A stretch of DNA of 64,000 nt from assembly GCF_037893015.1 (NCBI RefSeq), contig NC_133663.1, positions 222,855,753-222,919,752 on the forward strand, read 5' to 3'. The DNA comes from Macrotis lagotis (lineage: Eukaryota; Chordata; Mammalia; Peramelemorphia; Peramelidae). Below, one piece after another: positions 12,101-24,000 of the stretch. The notes beneath the pieces are model-generated. The model was given only the letters and a program-made list of their open reading frames with translations, did no database searches and was not told the DNA's origin. A program made the translations under genes and the position numbers. Each line of letters starts with the position of its first letter. The first letter of the stretch is position 1.

Positions 12101-12871
12101 ATTAAAAAGCTTTTGTACAGATAAAACCACTGTAACCAAGATCAAAAGAAATGTAGTAAACTGGGAAACAATCTTTACAACTAATGTTTCTGACAAAGGA
12201 TTCATTTCTAAAATATACAGAGAACTGAGTCATGTTTTTTTAAAAAAAGCCATTCCCCAATTGACAACTGGTCAAAGGATATGCAAAGACAATTTACAGA
12301 TGAGATCAAAGCAATCCATAGCCATATGAAAAATTGCTCTAAATCATTAATTATTAGAGAAATGAAAATTAAATCTTCTCTAAGGTACTACCTCACACCT
12401 CTCAGATTGGCCAATATGACCAGAAAGGATAATGATCATTGCTAGAAGGGTTGTGGGAAATTTGGGACACTAATACATTGTTGCTGGAGCTATGAACTCA
12501 TCCAGCCTTTCTGGAGAGCAGTCTGGAACTATTCCCAAAGGGCAACAAAAATGTGCATACCCTTTGATCTAGCAATACCACTACTGGGTCTATACCATGA
12601 AGAGATGATGAAAAAGGGTAAAAACATCACTTGTACAAAAATATTCATAGCAGCTCTGTTTGTGGTGGCAAAGAATTGGAAATCAAGTAAATGTCCTTCA
12701 ATTGGGGAATGGCTTAGCAAACTGTGGTATATGTATGTCATGGAACACTATTGTTCTATTAGAAACCAGGAGGGAAGGGATTTCAGGGAAGCATGGAGGG
12801 ATTTGCATGAACTGATGCTGAGTGAGATGAGCAGAACCAGAAAACCACTGTATACCCTATCAGCAACATAG
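9130..12871 (+). pseudogene. L1 copy 1 ORF2 (endonuclease-reverse transcriptase), broken
   Basis: The APE-type endonuclease lies in 9211-9800, with LVGDFN and SFSDHN catalytic blocks and KIDDVLGHK. The reverse transcriptase follows in several frames. 10354-10701 holds [16 protein letters not shown]. 10673-11176 holds [32 protein letters not shown] and [19 protein letters not shown]. The FADD box (LFADDMMVS) is present at about 11153-11180 but only after a shift from the preceding frame. The C-terminal part (11643-12023, then 12551-12871) ends PLYTLSAT with a stop. There are stops near 9174 and 10183 and frame changes near 10690, 11150 and 11300. It is a dead copy. Confidence 0.9.
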
Positions 12872-13439
12872 GAGTGATGATCAACCTTGAAGGACTTGCT
12901 CATTCCATCAGTGCAACAATCGGGAACAATTTTGGGTGTCTGCAAAGGAGAGTTCCATCTGTATCCAGATAAGGAGATGGAGTTTGCACAAAGTTCAAGG
13001 ACTATTCCCTTTAATTTAGAAAAAACAGATATCTTATTGTCTGATCTTGTTACTTCTTAGACTTCTTGTTTTTTCTTTAAGGATATGATTTCTCTCTCAT
13101 CACACCCAATTTGGATCAAGGTACAACATGGAAACAAAGCAAAGACTGACAGGATGCTTTCCATGGGGGTGGGGGGTGGGGGTGGGGGGAGGGAAGTAAG
13201 ATGGGGGGGGAAATTGTAAAACTCAAATCTTTAATAAAAATAAATTTAAAAAATAAAACATATGCTACATTACCAGAAAGAAAAAGAGTGGGAATGGAAT
13301 GTTTTTCTGGATATTTCTTAAAATGTCTACAGGTAAGAGACAAAAGTACCTATTAAAGGCTGGTAAAATTATATCTGGGTCTTTCAAATAAAATCAAAAG
13401 AGGTTTACTAAAAAAGCATGCATTCTTCTATACCCACCA

Positions 13440-13787
13440 AGCTCAATATCATAAAGAGTATCTTCAGTAAAAGAAGTGTGGCAGATGAAATACCTGTAAT
13501 TTCGAAGGAGACAAGATTAAAAGAATAGAACCAGGATTAAAATTCATTGCCTTAGATGTCCCAAATCCCCAAATTTAGGGAATAAAAGAAGCTGAGGTAT
13601 CACTATGGGGAAGTAGATTCAACCTTATAAGTATCACTAAGACTTGGTGGGATGAAACAAATCTATAAGAGGAACTCTGCATAGGTATACCTTATTAAGA
13701 GGAAATAGGCTAAGTGAAAGTGAATGGGGAAAGGTAGCATTGAATAATAAGATCTATTTGTGTGAAGAAAGTCAAGAACCAAGAGTA
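13440..13787 (+). mobile_element. CR1-clade LINE fragment, endonuclease region
   Basis: At about 13616 the translation reads FNLISITKTWWDETNL then a stop, close to the SITETWW-(D/N)E block of CR1/L3 endonuclease domains. Further in-frame stops show age. The fragment is cut off at 13788 by the 5' end of L1 copy 3. 13259-13440 holds nothing I recognise. Confidence 0.55.
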
Positions 13788-13797
13788 GGGGGCAGAG

Positions 13798-13806
13798 CCA
13801 AGATGG
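13798..13806 (+). promoter_or_regulatory. YY1-type site at the 5' end of L1 copy 3
   Basis: CCAAGATGG eleven bases into the element. Same logic as the matching site in L1 copy 2, though the two 5' UTRs otherwise differ. Confidence 0.45.
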
Positions 13807-14465
13807 TGTCAGGAGAAGTCTCTCTTAGGTGCTCTCTCCAAAATAACTCAAAAACCTTAAAATTATAACTTTTAACTAAATTTGACAGACACAAAAAGCA
13901 CATAAAGATACAGTAAGGCAACTCTCCAGCCCAAGGTAACCTGGAAAACAGTAGGAAGGCTCTGTTCCATGGGGTTGAAGGGCAGCAGCACAAAGGAGCT
14001 TCAGTCTTCTGGGAACACCCCAGGGTACCTGGCAGCAGAAGCATTTTCCTGACCTGCCATCCCAGGGTGCACCAAGCACAACTTGGAAGATCAGCAAGGA
14101 GATCTCTGCCAGAGTGAGCACAAAGTGCAGGCCAGCATGGCTCTCCTCATTGTGGCCCTTAGTGCATCCCAGATTCCAAGAAACAGAAGTAAGCCTGCAG
14201 AGTCATCCAGCAGGAGCCACCAGGCAGCTGCTCTCTGATTGTTCAGCCCATGGAAGGTAAGGGAGTGAAGGGAGACTGCTGAGGTCTGTCCTCATTCCCT
14301 GGGACAGGTCTCTTGGGTCTGTGACCACACTGAGACCCTGGTTGCAGTCTTGGGCACCAGAGTGATGAGTAAGACCTTAAAGGAACTGAGGTCTTTGTGG
14401 GGATGTCCCAATAATACTCAAAAGCTCAGGATGTACCCCCCCAAAACTAGGCACAGGATGGGGAA

Positions 14466-15680
14466 ATGAGTAAACAGGAAAAAAAAAAGGAACCTGACCA
14501 CAGACAATTATTTTAGTCCCGTGGAGGACCAAAATACACACTCTGAAGATGAGAAAGTCCAAGCTTCTGCATCTAAAGACTCCAAGAAAAATAGAAGTTG
14601 GGCTCAGGCTATGATAGAACTCAAAAAAAGATTCTGAAAATCAAGTAAGAGAGGTAGAAGAAAAATTGGGAAAAGAAATGAGAGAGAAGCAAGAAAAACA
14701 TGAAAACAAAATCAGCAGCTTAGCCAAGGAGATCCAACAAAATGTTGAAGAAAATAATATATTAAAAACCAGTTTAGGTCAAATGGATAAAACAGGGGGC
14801 AGCTAGGTGGCACAGTGGATAGAGCGCTGGCCCTGGAGTCAGTAGTATCTGAGTTCAAATCTGACCTCAGACACTTAATAATTACCTAGCTCTGTGGCCT
14901 TGGGCAAGCCACTTAACCCCATTTGCTTTGCAAAACACTAAAACAATAAATAAAAATAAAAAGTTGTTGAACAGAAGAATGTTTTAAAAAGCAGAATTGG
15001 CCAGATAGAAAAGGAGATAAGAGGAAAACAAATCCTTCAGATGTAGAATGGAGCTAAAGGAAGCTGATGACTTTGCAAGAAATCAAGACACAACTCAACA
15101 CCAAAAGAATGAAAAACTAGAAGAAAATGTGATATATCTCACTGAAAAAACAACTGATCTGGAAAACAGGTCCAAAAAGAGAATTTTAAAATTATTGGGC
15201 TACCTGAAAGTCATGGTCAAGAAGAGCTTTGACCTCATTTTTAAAGAATTTCTACAGGAAAATTTCCTTGATATCCTAGAGCAGAGGATAAAATAGAAAT
15301 TGAGAGAATCCACCGATCTCCCCCAAAAGAGATCTATAAAAACCTCAAGGAATATTATAGCCAAGTTCCAGAACTCCCAAATCAAAGAGAAAATATTACA
15401 AGCAATCAGAATGAAACAATTCAAATATTGTGGAGCTAGAGTCAGGATTATCCAGGACGTAGCAGCTTCTACATTAAGGGCTTGTAGAGCTTGGAATACA
15501 ATATTTCAAAAGGCAAGAGAGCTTGGAATGCAACCGAGAATCAACTACCCAGAAAAACTGAACATCCTCTTCCAGGGGAAAAGATGGACTTTCAATGAGA
15601 CAGGAGAATTTCAAATGTTCCTGTTGAAACAACCAAACAGAAAGTTTGATCTTCAAGTACAGGATTCAGGTGAAGCATAG
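14466..15680 (+). pseudogene. L1 copy 3 ORF1, broken and SINE-interrupted
   Basis: ORF1 opens at 14466 but meets a stop within about 11 codons, with a further stop near 14635. A SINE is inserted at 14796-14962. The C-terminal RNA-binding part is readable in two frames: 15048-15296 (ending LEQRIK) and 15300-15680 (NIIAKFQNSQIKEKILQAI, GKRWTFNETGEFQMFLL). Stop and frame change occur near 15295. Confidence 0.8.
14796..14962 (+). mobile_element. Marsupial tRNA-derived SINE in L1 copy 3 ORF1
   Basis: Head GGGGCAGCTAGGTGGCACAG, ending TTTGCTTTGCAAAACACTAAAAC and an A/T-rich tail. It lies inside the coiled-coil part of ORF1. Confidence 0.92.
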
Positions 15681-15859
15681 AGAGGGTGGATGAGAAGGGT
15701 AAATTACAAGGGACTTAAAAATGATGAACTGTGTATATTCCTGGAATGAGCAATTCCATCAAGTTTGTTCATCACCCCCATGTTGCTGTGAGGGTGTACA
15801 ATGTTTTGCTGGTTCTGATCATCTCACTCAGCATCAGTTCATGCAAATCCCCCTCCTCG

Positions 15860-18800
15860 GGCTTCCTTGAATTCCCATCCCTCCTAGTTTCTAATAGAAC
15901 AATAGTGTTCCATGACATATATATACCACAGTTTGTTAAGGCATTCCCCAATTAAAGGACATTTACTTGATTTCCAATTCTTTGCCACCACAAACAGGGC
16001 TGCTATGCATATTTTTGTACAAGTGATGTTTTTACCCTTTTTCATCATCTCTTCATGGTATAGACCCAGTAGTGGTATTGCTAGATCAAAGGGTATGCAC
16101 ATTTTTGTTGCCCTTTGGGTATAGTTCCACATTGCTCTCCAGAAAGGTTGAATGAATTCACAGCTCCACCAACAATGTATTAGTGTCCCAGATTTCCCAC
16201 ATCCTTTAGCAACATTGAACATTGTCCTTTCTGGTCATATTTGACCAGTCTGAGAGGTGTGAGGTAGTACCTCAGAGATGCTCTAATTTGCATTTCTCTA
16301 ATAAGTAATGATTCAGAGAAATTTTTCATATGACTATGGATTGCTTTGCTCTCATCTGTAAATTGCCTTTGCATATACTTTGACCATTTGTCAATTGGGA
16401 ATGGCTTGTTTTTTTAAAAATTTGACTCAGTTCTCTGTATATTTTAGAAATGAGTTGTCAGAAATACTAGTTGTAAAGATTGTTTCCCAGTTTACTACAT
16501 TTCTTTTGATCTTTGTTACAGTGGTTTTGTCTGTGCAAAAGGCTTTTAACTTAAAGTAATCAAAATCATCTAGTTTGTTTTTAGTGATGTTCTCCATCTC
16601 TTCCTTGATCATAACTTTTGGTCATAACTCTTCCCTTTCCATAGGTCTGAGAGGTAAACTATTCCTTGATCTTCTAGTTTGCTTATAATACTGTTTTTTT
16701 AATGTCTAAATCCTGTATCCATCTGAATCTTATCTTAGTATAGGATGTGAAGTGTTGGTCTAATCTAAGTATCTTCCATAGTGACTTCCAATTTTCTCAG
16801 CAGTTATTATTGAAGACAGAGGTTTTTACCCCAAAAAGCTGGACTCTGGATTTATCAAACAGCCTGCTATTGCACCTAGTTTATACCACTCTGTTTCTTA
16901 GCCAATACCACAATTTTGATGACTGATGCTTTATAATATAATTTTAGATGTAGTAGGGGTAAGCCTCCTTCTTTTGCACTTTTTTCATTGAATCCCTGGA
17001 AATTCTTGACTTTTTTTTCTCCATATGAATTTATTTACAACTTTTTCTAATTCATTAAAGTAATTTTTTGGAACTTTGATTGGTAGGGCACTAAGCAGGT
17101 AATTTAGTTTTGGTAGAATTGTCATTTTTATTATATTAGCTCTACCTAGCCATAAGCAGTTGATGTTTTCCCAGTTATTTAAATTTGATTTTATTTCTGT
17201 GAGACATGTTTTGTAATTGTTTTCAGAAAGTTTCTGAGTCTGCCTTAGCAAATAGACTCCCAGGTATTTTATTTTGTCTGAGGTTACTTTGAATGGGATT
17301 TCTCTTCCTAGCTCTTCCTGCTGTATCTTGCTAGTCATATGTAGAAAAGTTGAGAATTTCTGAGGGTTTATTTTATATCTTACAACTTTGCTAAAATTGC
17401 TAATTGTTTTCAGTAGTTTTTTGTTTGGGATTCTCTAGGTATATCATCATGTCATCTGCAAAGAGTGAGGGTTTTGTCTCTTCCTTCCCAATTCTAATTC
17501 CTTCAATTTCTTTTTCTTCCCTTATAGCTGAAGCTAACATTTTTAATATGATGTTGAATAGTAATGGTGATAATGGGCATCCTTTTGTTCACCCTGATCT
17601 CATTGGGAATGTCTCTAGCCTGTCCCCATTGCATATAATGTCTATTGATTGTTTCAGATAGATACTGCTTATTATTCTAAAGAACAAACAATTTATTCCT
17701 ACACTTTCTAGTGTTTTTAGTAGGAATAGGTGCTGTATTTTATCAAAAAGATTTTTTCAGCATATATTGATATAATCATATAATTTCTGATAGGTTTCTT
17801 ATTGATATAATTAATTATACTAAGTTTTCCTAATATTGAACCAACTCTGCATTCCTGGGATAAACCCTACTTGATCATCATGTATTATCCTAGTGTTGAC
17901 TTGTTGTAATTGTTTTGCTAAGATCTTATTTTAAGATTTTTTGCATCTATAATCATCAGGGAGATGGGTCTATAATTTTCTTTCTCTGATTTAGGTGTCA
18001 GCACCATATTATTGTCACATAAAGAGTTAGGTAGAGTTCCATCTTCACCTATTTTTCCAAAGAATTTATATAGAATTGGAGCCAATTGTTGCTTAAATGT
18101 TTGATAGAATCCACTTGTGAATCCATCTGACCTTGGAGATTTTTTCTTAGGGAGTTCAATGATGACTTGCTGAATTTATTTGTTCTGAAATAGGGTTATT
18201 TAGATATTTAATCTCCTCTTCATTTAACCTGGGATATTTTTGCAAATTTCAAATTGTCAGATTTCAGATTGTCAAATTTATTAGCATGGAATTGGTCAAA
18301 ATAATTCCCAAATTGTTACTTGAATTTCCTCCTCATTGGTGGTGAGTTCACCTTTTTTCATTTATGACACTAGCAATTTGTTTTTTTTAATCAAATTGAC
18401 CAGTGGTCTGTCAATTTAATTGGTTTTTTCATAAAACCAACTCTTGCTTTTATTTATTAATTCAATAGATTTTTGCTTTCAATTTTATTAATGTCTCCTT
18501 TAATTTCTAGAATTTCTAATTTGTTATTTAATTGGGGGTTTTTAATTTGTTCTTTCTATTTTTTTAGTTGCATATTTAGTTCATTGATTTTCTCTTTCTG
18601 CTAATTTATTCATGTAAGCATTTAAAGATTAATATATCCCCTGACAGCCGCTTTGAGTGAATCCCATAGGTTTTGGTATGTTGTTTCATTATTGTCATTA
18701 TCTAGGATGAAATAATTCTTTCTATAATTTGTTGATTGATCCACTCATTTTTTAAAATGAGGCTGTTTAGTTTCCAATTAGTTTTGGGTCTATATCTTCC

Positions 18801-19640
18801 TGGCCCAATATTGCATGACTTTTATTGAATTATGATGTAAGAAAAATTTATTTACTATCTCTGCCTTTCTGCAATTGATCATTAGGGGTTTTTTTAGGCT
18901 TTTGCAAGGCAAATGGGGTTAAGTGGCTTGCCCAAGGCCACACAGCTAGGTAATTGTTAAGTGTCTGTGATCGGATTTGAACCCAGGTACTCCTGACTCC
19001 AAGGCCGGTGCTTTATCCACTATGCCACCTAGCCGCCACGATCATTGGGTTTTTATGCCCTAGTACATGGTCAATTTTTTGTCTAAGTGCCATGTACTGT
19101 TGAAAAAAAAGTATTATTTCTTTCTAACCCCATTCAATTTCCTCCATAAGTCTACCATATCTAGGTTTTCTAACAAACTATTTACCTCCTTAACTTCTTT
19201 CTTGTTTATTTTATGATTAGATTTATCTAAATCTGAGTGTGGGATATTGAAATCTCCTACTAGAAGAGTTTTGCTATCTATGTCTTCCTGTAGTTCTTTC
19301 AGCTTCTCTAAGAATTTGGATGCCATCCCATTGGGGCCATACATATTCAGCATTGAAATCACTTGTTGTCTATGATACCTTTTAGGAAGATATAGTTTCC
19401 TTGTCTCTTCTAATGCTATCTACTTTTGCAGCTGCTTTGTCTGAGATAAGAATCGCTACTCCTGCTTTTTTCACTTCAGCTGAAGCAAGATATATTTTCC
19501 TCTAACCTTTTACCTTTACTCTATATGCATCTCTCTGCTTCAAATGAGTTTCTTGTAAGCAGCATAGGATTCTTGTTTTAATCCAGTCTGCTATTAGCTT
19601 ACCTTTTAAGAGAGAGTTCATCCCATTCACATTGGAAGTT
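15860..19640 (-). pseudogene. L1 copy 2 ORF2, broken and SINE-interrupted
   Basis: The endonuclease part at 19114-19362 reads MISMLNMYGPNGMASKF and TLLVGDFNIPHSDL. The RT C-terminal part at 16985-17338 includes FKVTSDKIKYLGVYLLRQTQ and LGRANIIKMTILPKLNYLL. The C-terminal segment at 15884-16222 carries the Cys/His-rich CGKSGTLIHCWWSCE and FDLAIPLLGLYHEE. Multiple frameshifts and the SINE at 18891-19038 inactivate it. Confidence 0.87.
18891..19038 (-). mobile_element. Marsupial tRNA-derived SINE in L1 copy 2 ORF2
   Basis: Reverse SINE from TTTTTAGGCTTTTGCAAGGC to CACCTAGCCGCCAC. Target duplication GATCATTAGGGGTTTTT / GATCATTGGGTTTTT. Confidence 0.94.
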
Positions 19641-19910
19641 ATTAGTGACTCTTTATTGCCCTCCATGCTATCTTCCCTGTTTGTATTTTTCCTTTTCCCT
19701 CCCTTTTATCTGTATTCCCCAGTATTTTGTTTTTGAATACCACTCCCTTCAGTGTTTGCCCTCCTATATCCACCCCCCTCCCCTTTCTTTCCCCTTTCCT
19801 TTTCCCTTCCCTTCCTTCTGTTAGTTTCCCTTTTTCTCCCTCACCCTGACTCCATCCCCCACTCCCCTTTTCCCCTTTAAATACTTGAAACCTAAAATGT
19901 CTCTTAAGTT

Positions 19911-19913
<3 letters not shown>

Positions 19914-19960
<47 letters not shown>

Positions 19961-19966
19961 GTGTGT
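19914..19966. repeat. (GT)n microsatellite
   Basis: About 26 GT units with one GC, in the inter-ORF part of L1 copy 2. The matching place in L1 copy 1 (near 8840) has none. Confidence 0.97.
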
Positions 19967-20479
19967 AAGGTAACTTTAAGCCAAGTCTGATGAGAGGAAG
20001 ATTCAGGTGTTTCTCATCTGCTCCCTTCTTCCCCTCTATTACAATAGGTCTTTTGTACCTCTTTATGTAATGAGATTTACCTCATTCAATCCCCTCCATC
20101 CTCCTGTCTCCTTGCTGATCCCCTTCTTAGGGAGGTAGTGTTTTTTTAAATCATTCTAAGTCATAGAAAGCCATGAGTATCCATCATTTCTGGCTAAGTA
20201 TTTTCTCTCCAATAGTTATAATTCTCGAGTTATTAGAGCTTTTCTCCCAAGTAGGGATATAGCCAATTTCTTCCCACTGGATAGTAGTCTCATGGATAAG
20301 TCATGAGTGTCCCTCACTTCTGGCTAAGTATATTCTCTCTCATAGTTACAATTCTCAAGAGTTATGAGAATCTTTTCCTCATGCTGGGATATAGCCAGTT
20401 TCATCTTATTGGATAGCAGTTTTTTTCTTTACCTTTTTTTTTTTTGCCTTTTCATGTGTCTCTTGAGCCTCCTGTTTGA

Positions 20480-21396
20480 TGTCCAAATTTTCTATTTAGT
20501 TCTGGTCTTTTCATCAGGAATTGTTGGAAGTCTCCCATTTCGTTAAATGACCATCTTTTCCCCTGGAAGAGAAGACTCAGTTTTGCCAGATAGTGGATTC
20601 TTGGCTGCATTCCATGTCCCTTTGTTCTTCAGAATATCTCATTCAGGCCTTTCAATCCCTTAATGTTGATACAGCCAGGTCCTGTGTGACCCTTACTGTT
20701 GCTCCTTGGTATTTAAATTGTTTCTTTCTGGCTGATTGCAGGATTTTCTCTTTTATCTGATAGTTCTGGAATTTAGCCACAACATTCTTTGGTGTTTTCA
20801 TTTTGCGATCTCTTTCCAAAGGGGATCAATATATTCTTTCAATAACAATTTTGCCTTCTGGTTCCATGATATCAAGGCAATTTTCCATCACTAAATGTAA
20901 TATTAAGTCCAGGCTTTTTTTTCTCTTCAATGTTTTCAGGAAGGCCTATAATTCTCAGGTTGTCCTTCCTCAATCTATTCTCAAGGTCAGTGGTTTTGCT
21001 GATGTGGTATTTTACATTTTCTTCTATTTTTTGATGTTTTGGTTTTGTTCAACAGACATTTGCTGTCTCGTGAAGTCATTAGTTTCCACAGACTCCATTC
21101 TTTTTTTTAGGGAATTTTCTTCATTTACCTTTTGCAACTCCTTTTCCAATTGGTCAATTATATTTTTGTAAGTTTTCCATTTGACCAATTGAGGTTTTGA
21201 GAGAATTGTTTTCTTGTTGCAGTGTTTTCTCTTCCAAATTTTCCAATTGATTTTTAAACTTCCTTATTTCTTCAAGGAAGAAATGTGCTGGAGAGCAGGT
21301 CATATTCTCCTCAGAGGTTCTAGGTCTCTCTGAGTTAGTGTCTTTTCCTTCCAAGAATTTTTCTATGGATCCTCCTTTGTGCTGGCCTTTCTTCAC
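20480..21396 (-). pseudogene. L1 copy 2 ORF1, broken
   Basis: ATG at 21396 opens MKKGQHKGGSIEKFLEGKD, matching copy 1. Here the coiled coil has only a single LQQENNSLKTSIGQ unit, where copy 1 has five extra 42-bp units. The frame breaks near 21154. Later parts show the same RNA-binding region in other frames. Confidence 0.85.
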
Positions 21397-22182
21397 TATC
21401 CTAAGACCTTGTGTTGGGGAGAGGCTGGTTCACAGAGGTTTGGTGTTGGGATCTCTAGAGGCTTTACTCACTGAGTGTAGTATCTCCAGCTGGTCAGTAG
21501 GGGGTGATGGTTGCTTTCTCTGGAGTGTCTGTGACCTTGATTGAGGCCCTCTCCCTTGGCCTGGAGGGAGTGGTTAAAGCTATTGAATACTTTTATCTTT
21601 GACCAATAGTGGTCATAACTCTCCCTCTTCACAGTTGAGATGGTTCTGCTGCTCAGCCTTAGCCTGGGGAGGAAGGTGAGCTGTAATTGTTTATTCTGGG
21701 AAGAGACTTCAGTTCAAATTAAAGTACTGACTCTGAGTTCCTCCTGACCAGAGGAGCCTAGGGATTGATGTCTACAACTCTCCCACCCTGGAACTCTTCC
21801 TCCAGCCCTGCCCACAAGCTCCAAATGGTTAGCACCACAACCAATGCCTCTGCTCCCTAGTTGGCCCAAGGCCCTATGGCCAACCAGTCTGTAGCCCTGC
21901 TCCTGATCAAGCCAGTCTGATTCTCAGTCCCTCAGGCTCCCGGGCTCATGCCCTACCTCTAATCAGGCTAATCTAAGGTTTATCTGGGCTCCCAGGCTCT
22001 CACCTGTGCTCTTGGTAGAGTCCACCCTCTGCACCTGGACTCACCCAAATCAGGGAAGACAAATCCTGAGGTAGATGTTCTTTCTCCTGGCTTTTCTTTC
22101 TGGGTTTTATAGATCCGAGTTCTGTTAAGAGGTTTGTTTCATATTGTTTATGAGATTTTAGCACTGTGTCTGTCTTCTCTCT

Positions 22183-22191
22183 GCCATCTTG
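22183..22191 (-). promoter_or_regulatory. YY1-type site at the 5' end of L1 copy 2
   Basis: CAAGATGGC on the minus strand in the first bases of the 5' UTR, where human L1 also has a YY1 site that positions transcription start. Function here is inferred from position and sequence only. Confidence 0.5.
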
Positions 22192-22260
22192 ACTAGAAGT
22201 CCTTCCTTCTTTAAATTTTTTCAAGTTACACGTAAAAAAAATTAGCATTAGCTGTTTTGG

Positions 22261-22410
22261 GTTTTTTTTAGGTTTTTGCAAGGCAAATGGGGTTAAGTGG
22301 CTTGCCGAAGGCCACACAGCTAGGTAATTATTAAGTGTCTGAGGTCAGATTTGAACTTAGGTCCTTCTGACACCAGGGCCAGTGCTCTATACTTTGCCAC
22401 TTAGCCACCC
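22261..22410 (-). mobile_element. Marsupial tRNA-derived SINE
   Basis: Reverse SINE. Short target duplication AGCTGTTTT at 22250-22258 and 22411-22419. Confidence 0.93.
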
Positions 22411-22419
22411 AGCTGTTTT

Positions 22420-23327
22420 TTTTAATTTAAGTTTCAAATTCTCTTTTCTTCCCCTACCCCTTTTATTGAGAAGGCAAGTAATTTGATAATGGTTATACAT
22501 GTGGAAAACATATTTACATATTAACCATATTATAAAAAACACAAGTCAAAAGAAAAGAAAATGAAAAAAAGTTTTCAAAAAAATGTTTCTGTCTGCATTC
22601 AGACTTCATCAGCTCCTTCTCAGGATATGGATAACATTTTTCTCCATGAGTCCTTTGGAATTGTCTTAGGACATTGTATTGTTCAGAATAGCCAAATCAT
22701 TCACAGTTGACCATCCTTAAACTATTGCTGATTTTGTGTATAATATTCTTCTGACTCTGGTCACTTCATTCTGTGTCAATTCATGTTAAGTCTTTTGAGG
22801 TTTTTTTTTTTCCTGAGAGCATCTGCTCATCATTTCTTATAGCACAATAGTATTCCATCACAGTTTGTTCAATAACTCAACTGGTGGGCATCTCATCAAT
22901 TTCCAGGTCTTTTCTACCACAAAAATAGCTACTATAGTTTTTCTTTGGGATATTGACCTGGTGATGTTATTGCTGGGTCAGAGTTTTAAACCATAGTTCC
23001 AGATCATTCTCCAGAATGGTTGGGTCAGTTCACAACTTCACCATCAATGTATTAGTGTCCCAGTTTTCCCATATCCCCTTTTCTGTCAAATTTTTCAATT
23101 TCCTTTGATATTTGTCATTTTTCTTTACTATCACATTACCCAATCTGATAGAAGTGGGGTAGTATCTCAGAGGTGTTTTTCTAATCAATGGTACATTTCT
23201 CTAATCAGTAGTGACTGAATGATTTCATGTCTATAACTTTGTTTTATCTGAAAACTGCCTATTCATATCCTCTATCAAGTAGGGAATTTGTATTCTTATA
23301 AAGTTAACTCAGTTCTGTCTGCATGTA

Positions 23328-23379
<52 letters not shown>

Positions 23380-23900
23380 ATATATATGTAAAAATTTTCC
23401 CATTTTGTTTTTCTTGATCTAGACTGCTTTAGTTTTGTTTGGGCAAAATCTTTTTTAATGTAATCAAAATTATCCATTTTACACTTCATGTTATTTGATC
23501 AAAAATTCCTCATCCATAGATCTGACTATTCCAAGTTTTCCTTATTTGCTCATATCACCCGTTATATTTAAATCATGTACCCATTTTGATCTTATCTTGA
23601 AATAGAGTGTGAGGTGCTGGTCTATGCCTAGTTTCCACTCAACTTGCTTTCCAATTTTCTCAGTTTTTGCCATATAGTGAATTCTTGTCCAAAAGTTTGG
23701 ATCCTTATGATTGTCAAACACTTAATTACCACAGTGGTTTACTACTGTGTATTGTGTGCCTAATCTCTTCCACTGATACATTCATTTAATTTCCTAATGT
23801 CTTTTTGCATTTTATTGGACTGTTTAATCTATTCACATTTAAAGTTTAAAAAAATTAGGTTTAGATTTTTGTCCTTTTTTTGTTTTTCCTAATTGGGATC
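22420..23900 (-). mobile_element. Old L1 3' fragment
   Basis: Read on + this is the reverse of an L1 3' end: poly-T-like start, CAGTTTGTTCAATAACTCAA, then GGGTCAGAGTTTTAAACC and the CATTTTGTTTTTCTTGATCTAG block that correspond to the ORF2 C-terminus of the younger copies. It is strongly diverged, with a GT/TA microsatellite at 23328-23388 inside. The 5' edge near 23900 is approximate. Confidence 0.75.
23328..23388. repeat. (GT)n(TA)n compound microsatellite
   Basis: GTGTGT followed by about 16 TA units, inside the old L1 fragment. Confidence 0.95.
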
Positions 23901-24000
23901 CCCCCACCATCTACCCCTTGTTTCCTGTAAAGCTAGTCCTCTGTCTTTTCAGTAATTTTTGCTTAATCTATTTAATCTACTAAAGCAATGTTTGACAGCT

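Larger units (their letters stand above)
6748..13258 (+). mobile_element. L1 LINE (copy 1), nearly full length, interrupted ORFs
   Basis: Marsupial-type L1 with partial 5' UTR (6748-7157), ORF1 (from 7158), a G-rich inter-ORF stretch (8680-9120), ORF2 (about 9130-12871) and a 3' UTR with a G-rich run at 13165-13211 and an A/T-rich tail. The 5' end is truncated relative to L1 copy 2, which carries about 430 more bases. It starts directly after an L2 fragment (AGAGAATGGA). I could not find a clean target-site duplication. Stops and frameshifts in both frames show it is not retrotransposition-competent. Confidence 0.93.
13788..15749 (+). mobile_element. L1 LINE (copy 3), 5' UTR and ORF1 only
   Basis: It starts GGGGGCAGAGCCAAGATGG, a classic L1 5' end with a YY1-type core (CCAAGATGG at 13798-13806). 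The 5' UTR (to 14465) differs from L1 copies 1 and 2, so it is another subfamily. ORF1 begins at ATG 14466 (MSKQEKK) and is broken. The element stops near 15749 in the start of the inter-ORF region and abuts the truncated 3' end of L1 copy 2 in opposite orientation. Confidence 0.85.
15750..22200 (-). mobile_element. L1 LINE (copy 2), almost full length with 5' UTR
   Basis: Read on the minus strand: 5' UTR 22200-21397 beginning near GTCAAGATGGCAGAG, ORF1 21396 to about 20480, inter-ORF 20480-19640 with a (CA)n tract, ORF2 about 19640-15860, and 3' UTR cut at 15750. The sequence is close to L1 copy 1 (same ORF1 start, same GEWLSKLWYMY-type C-terminus). The poly(A) end is missing because the element ends at the junction with L1 copy 3. 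A SINE sits in ORF2 at 18891-19038. Confidence 0.92.

Noticed and set aside
20803..21171. 122-residue plus-strand frame
   Set aside because: Antisense of L1 copy 2 ORF1.
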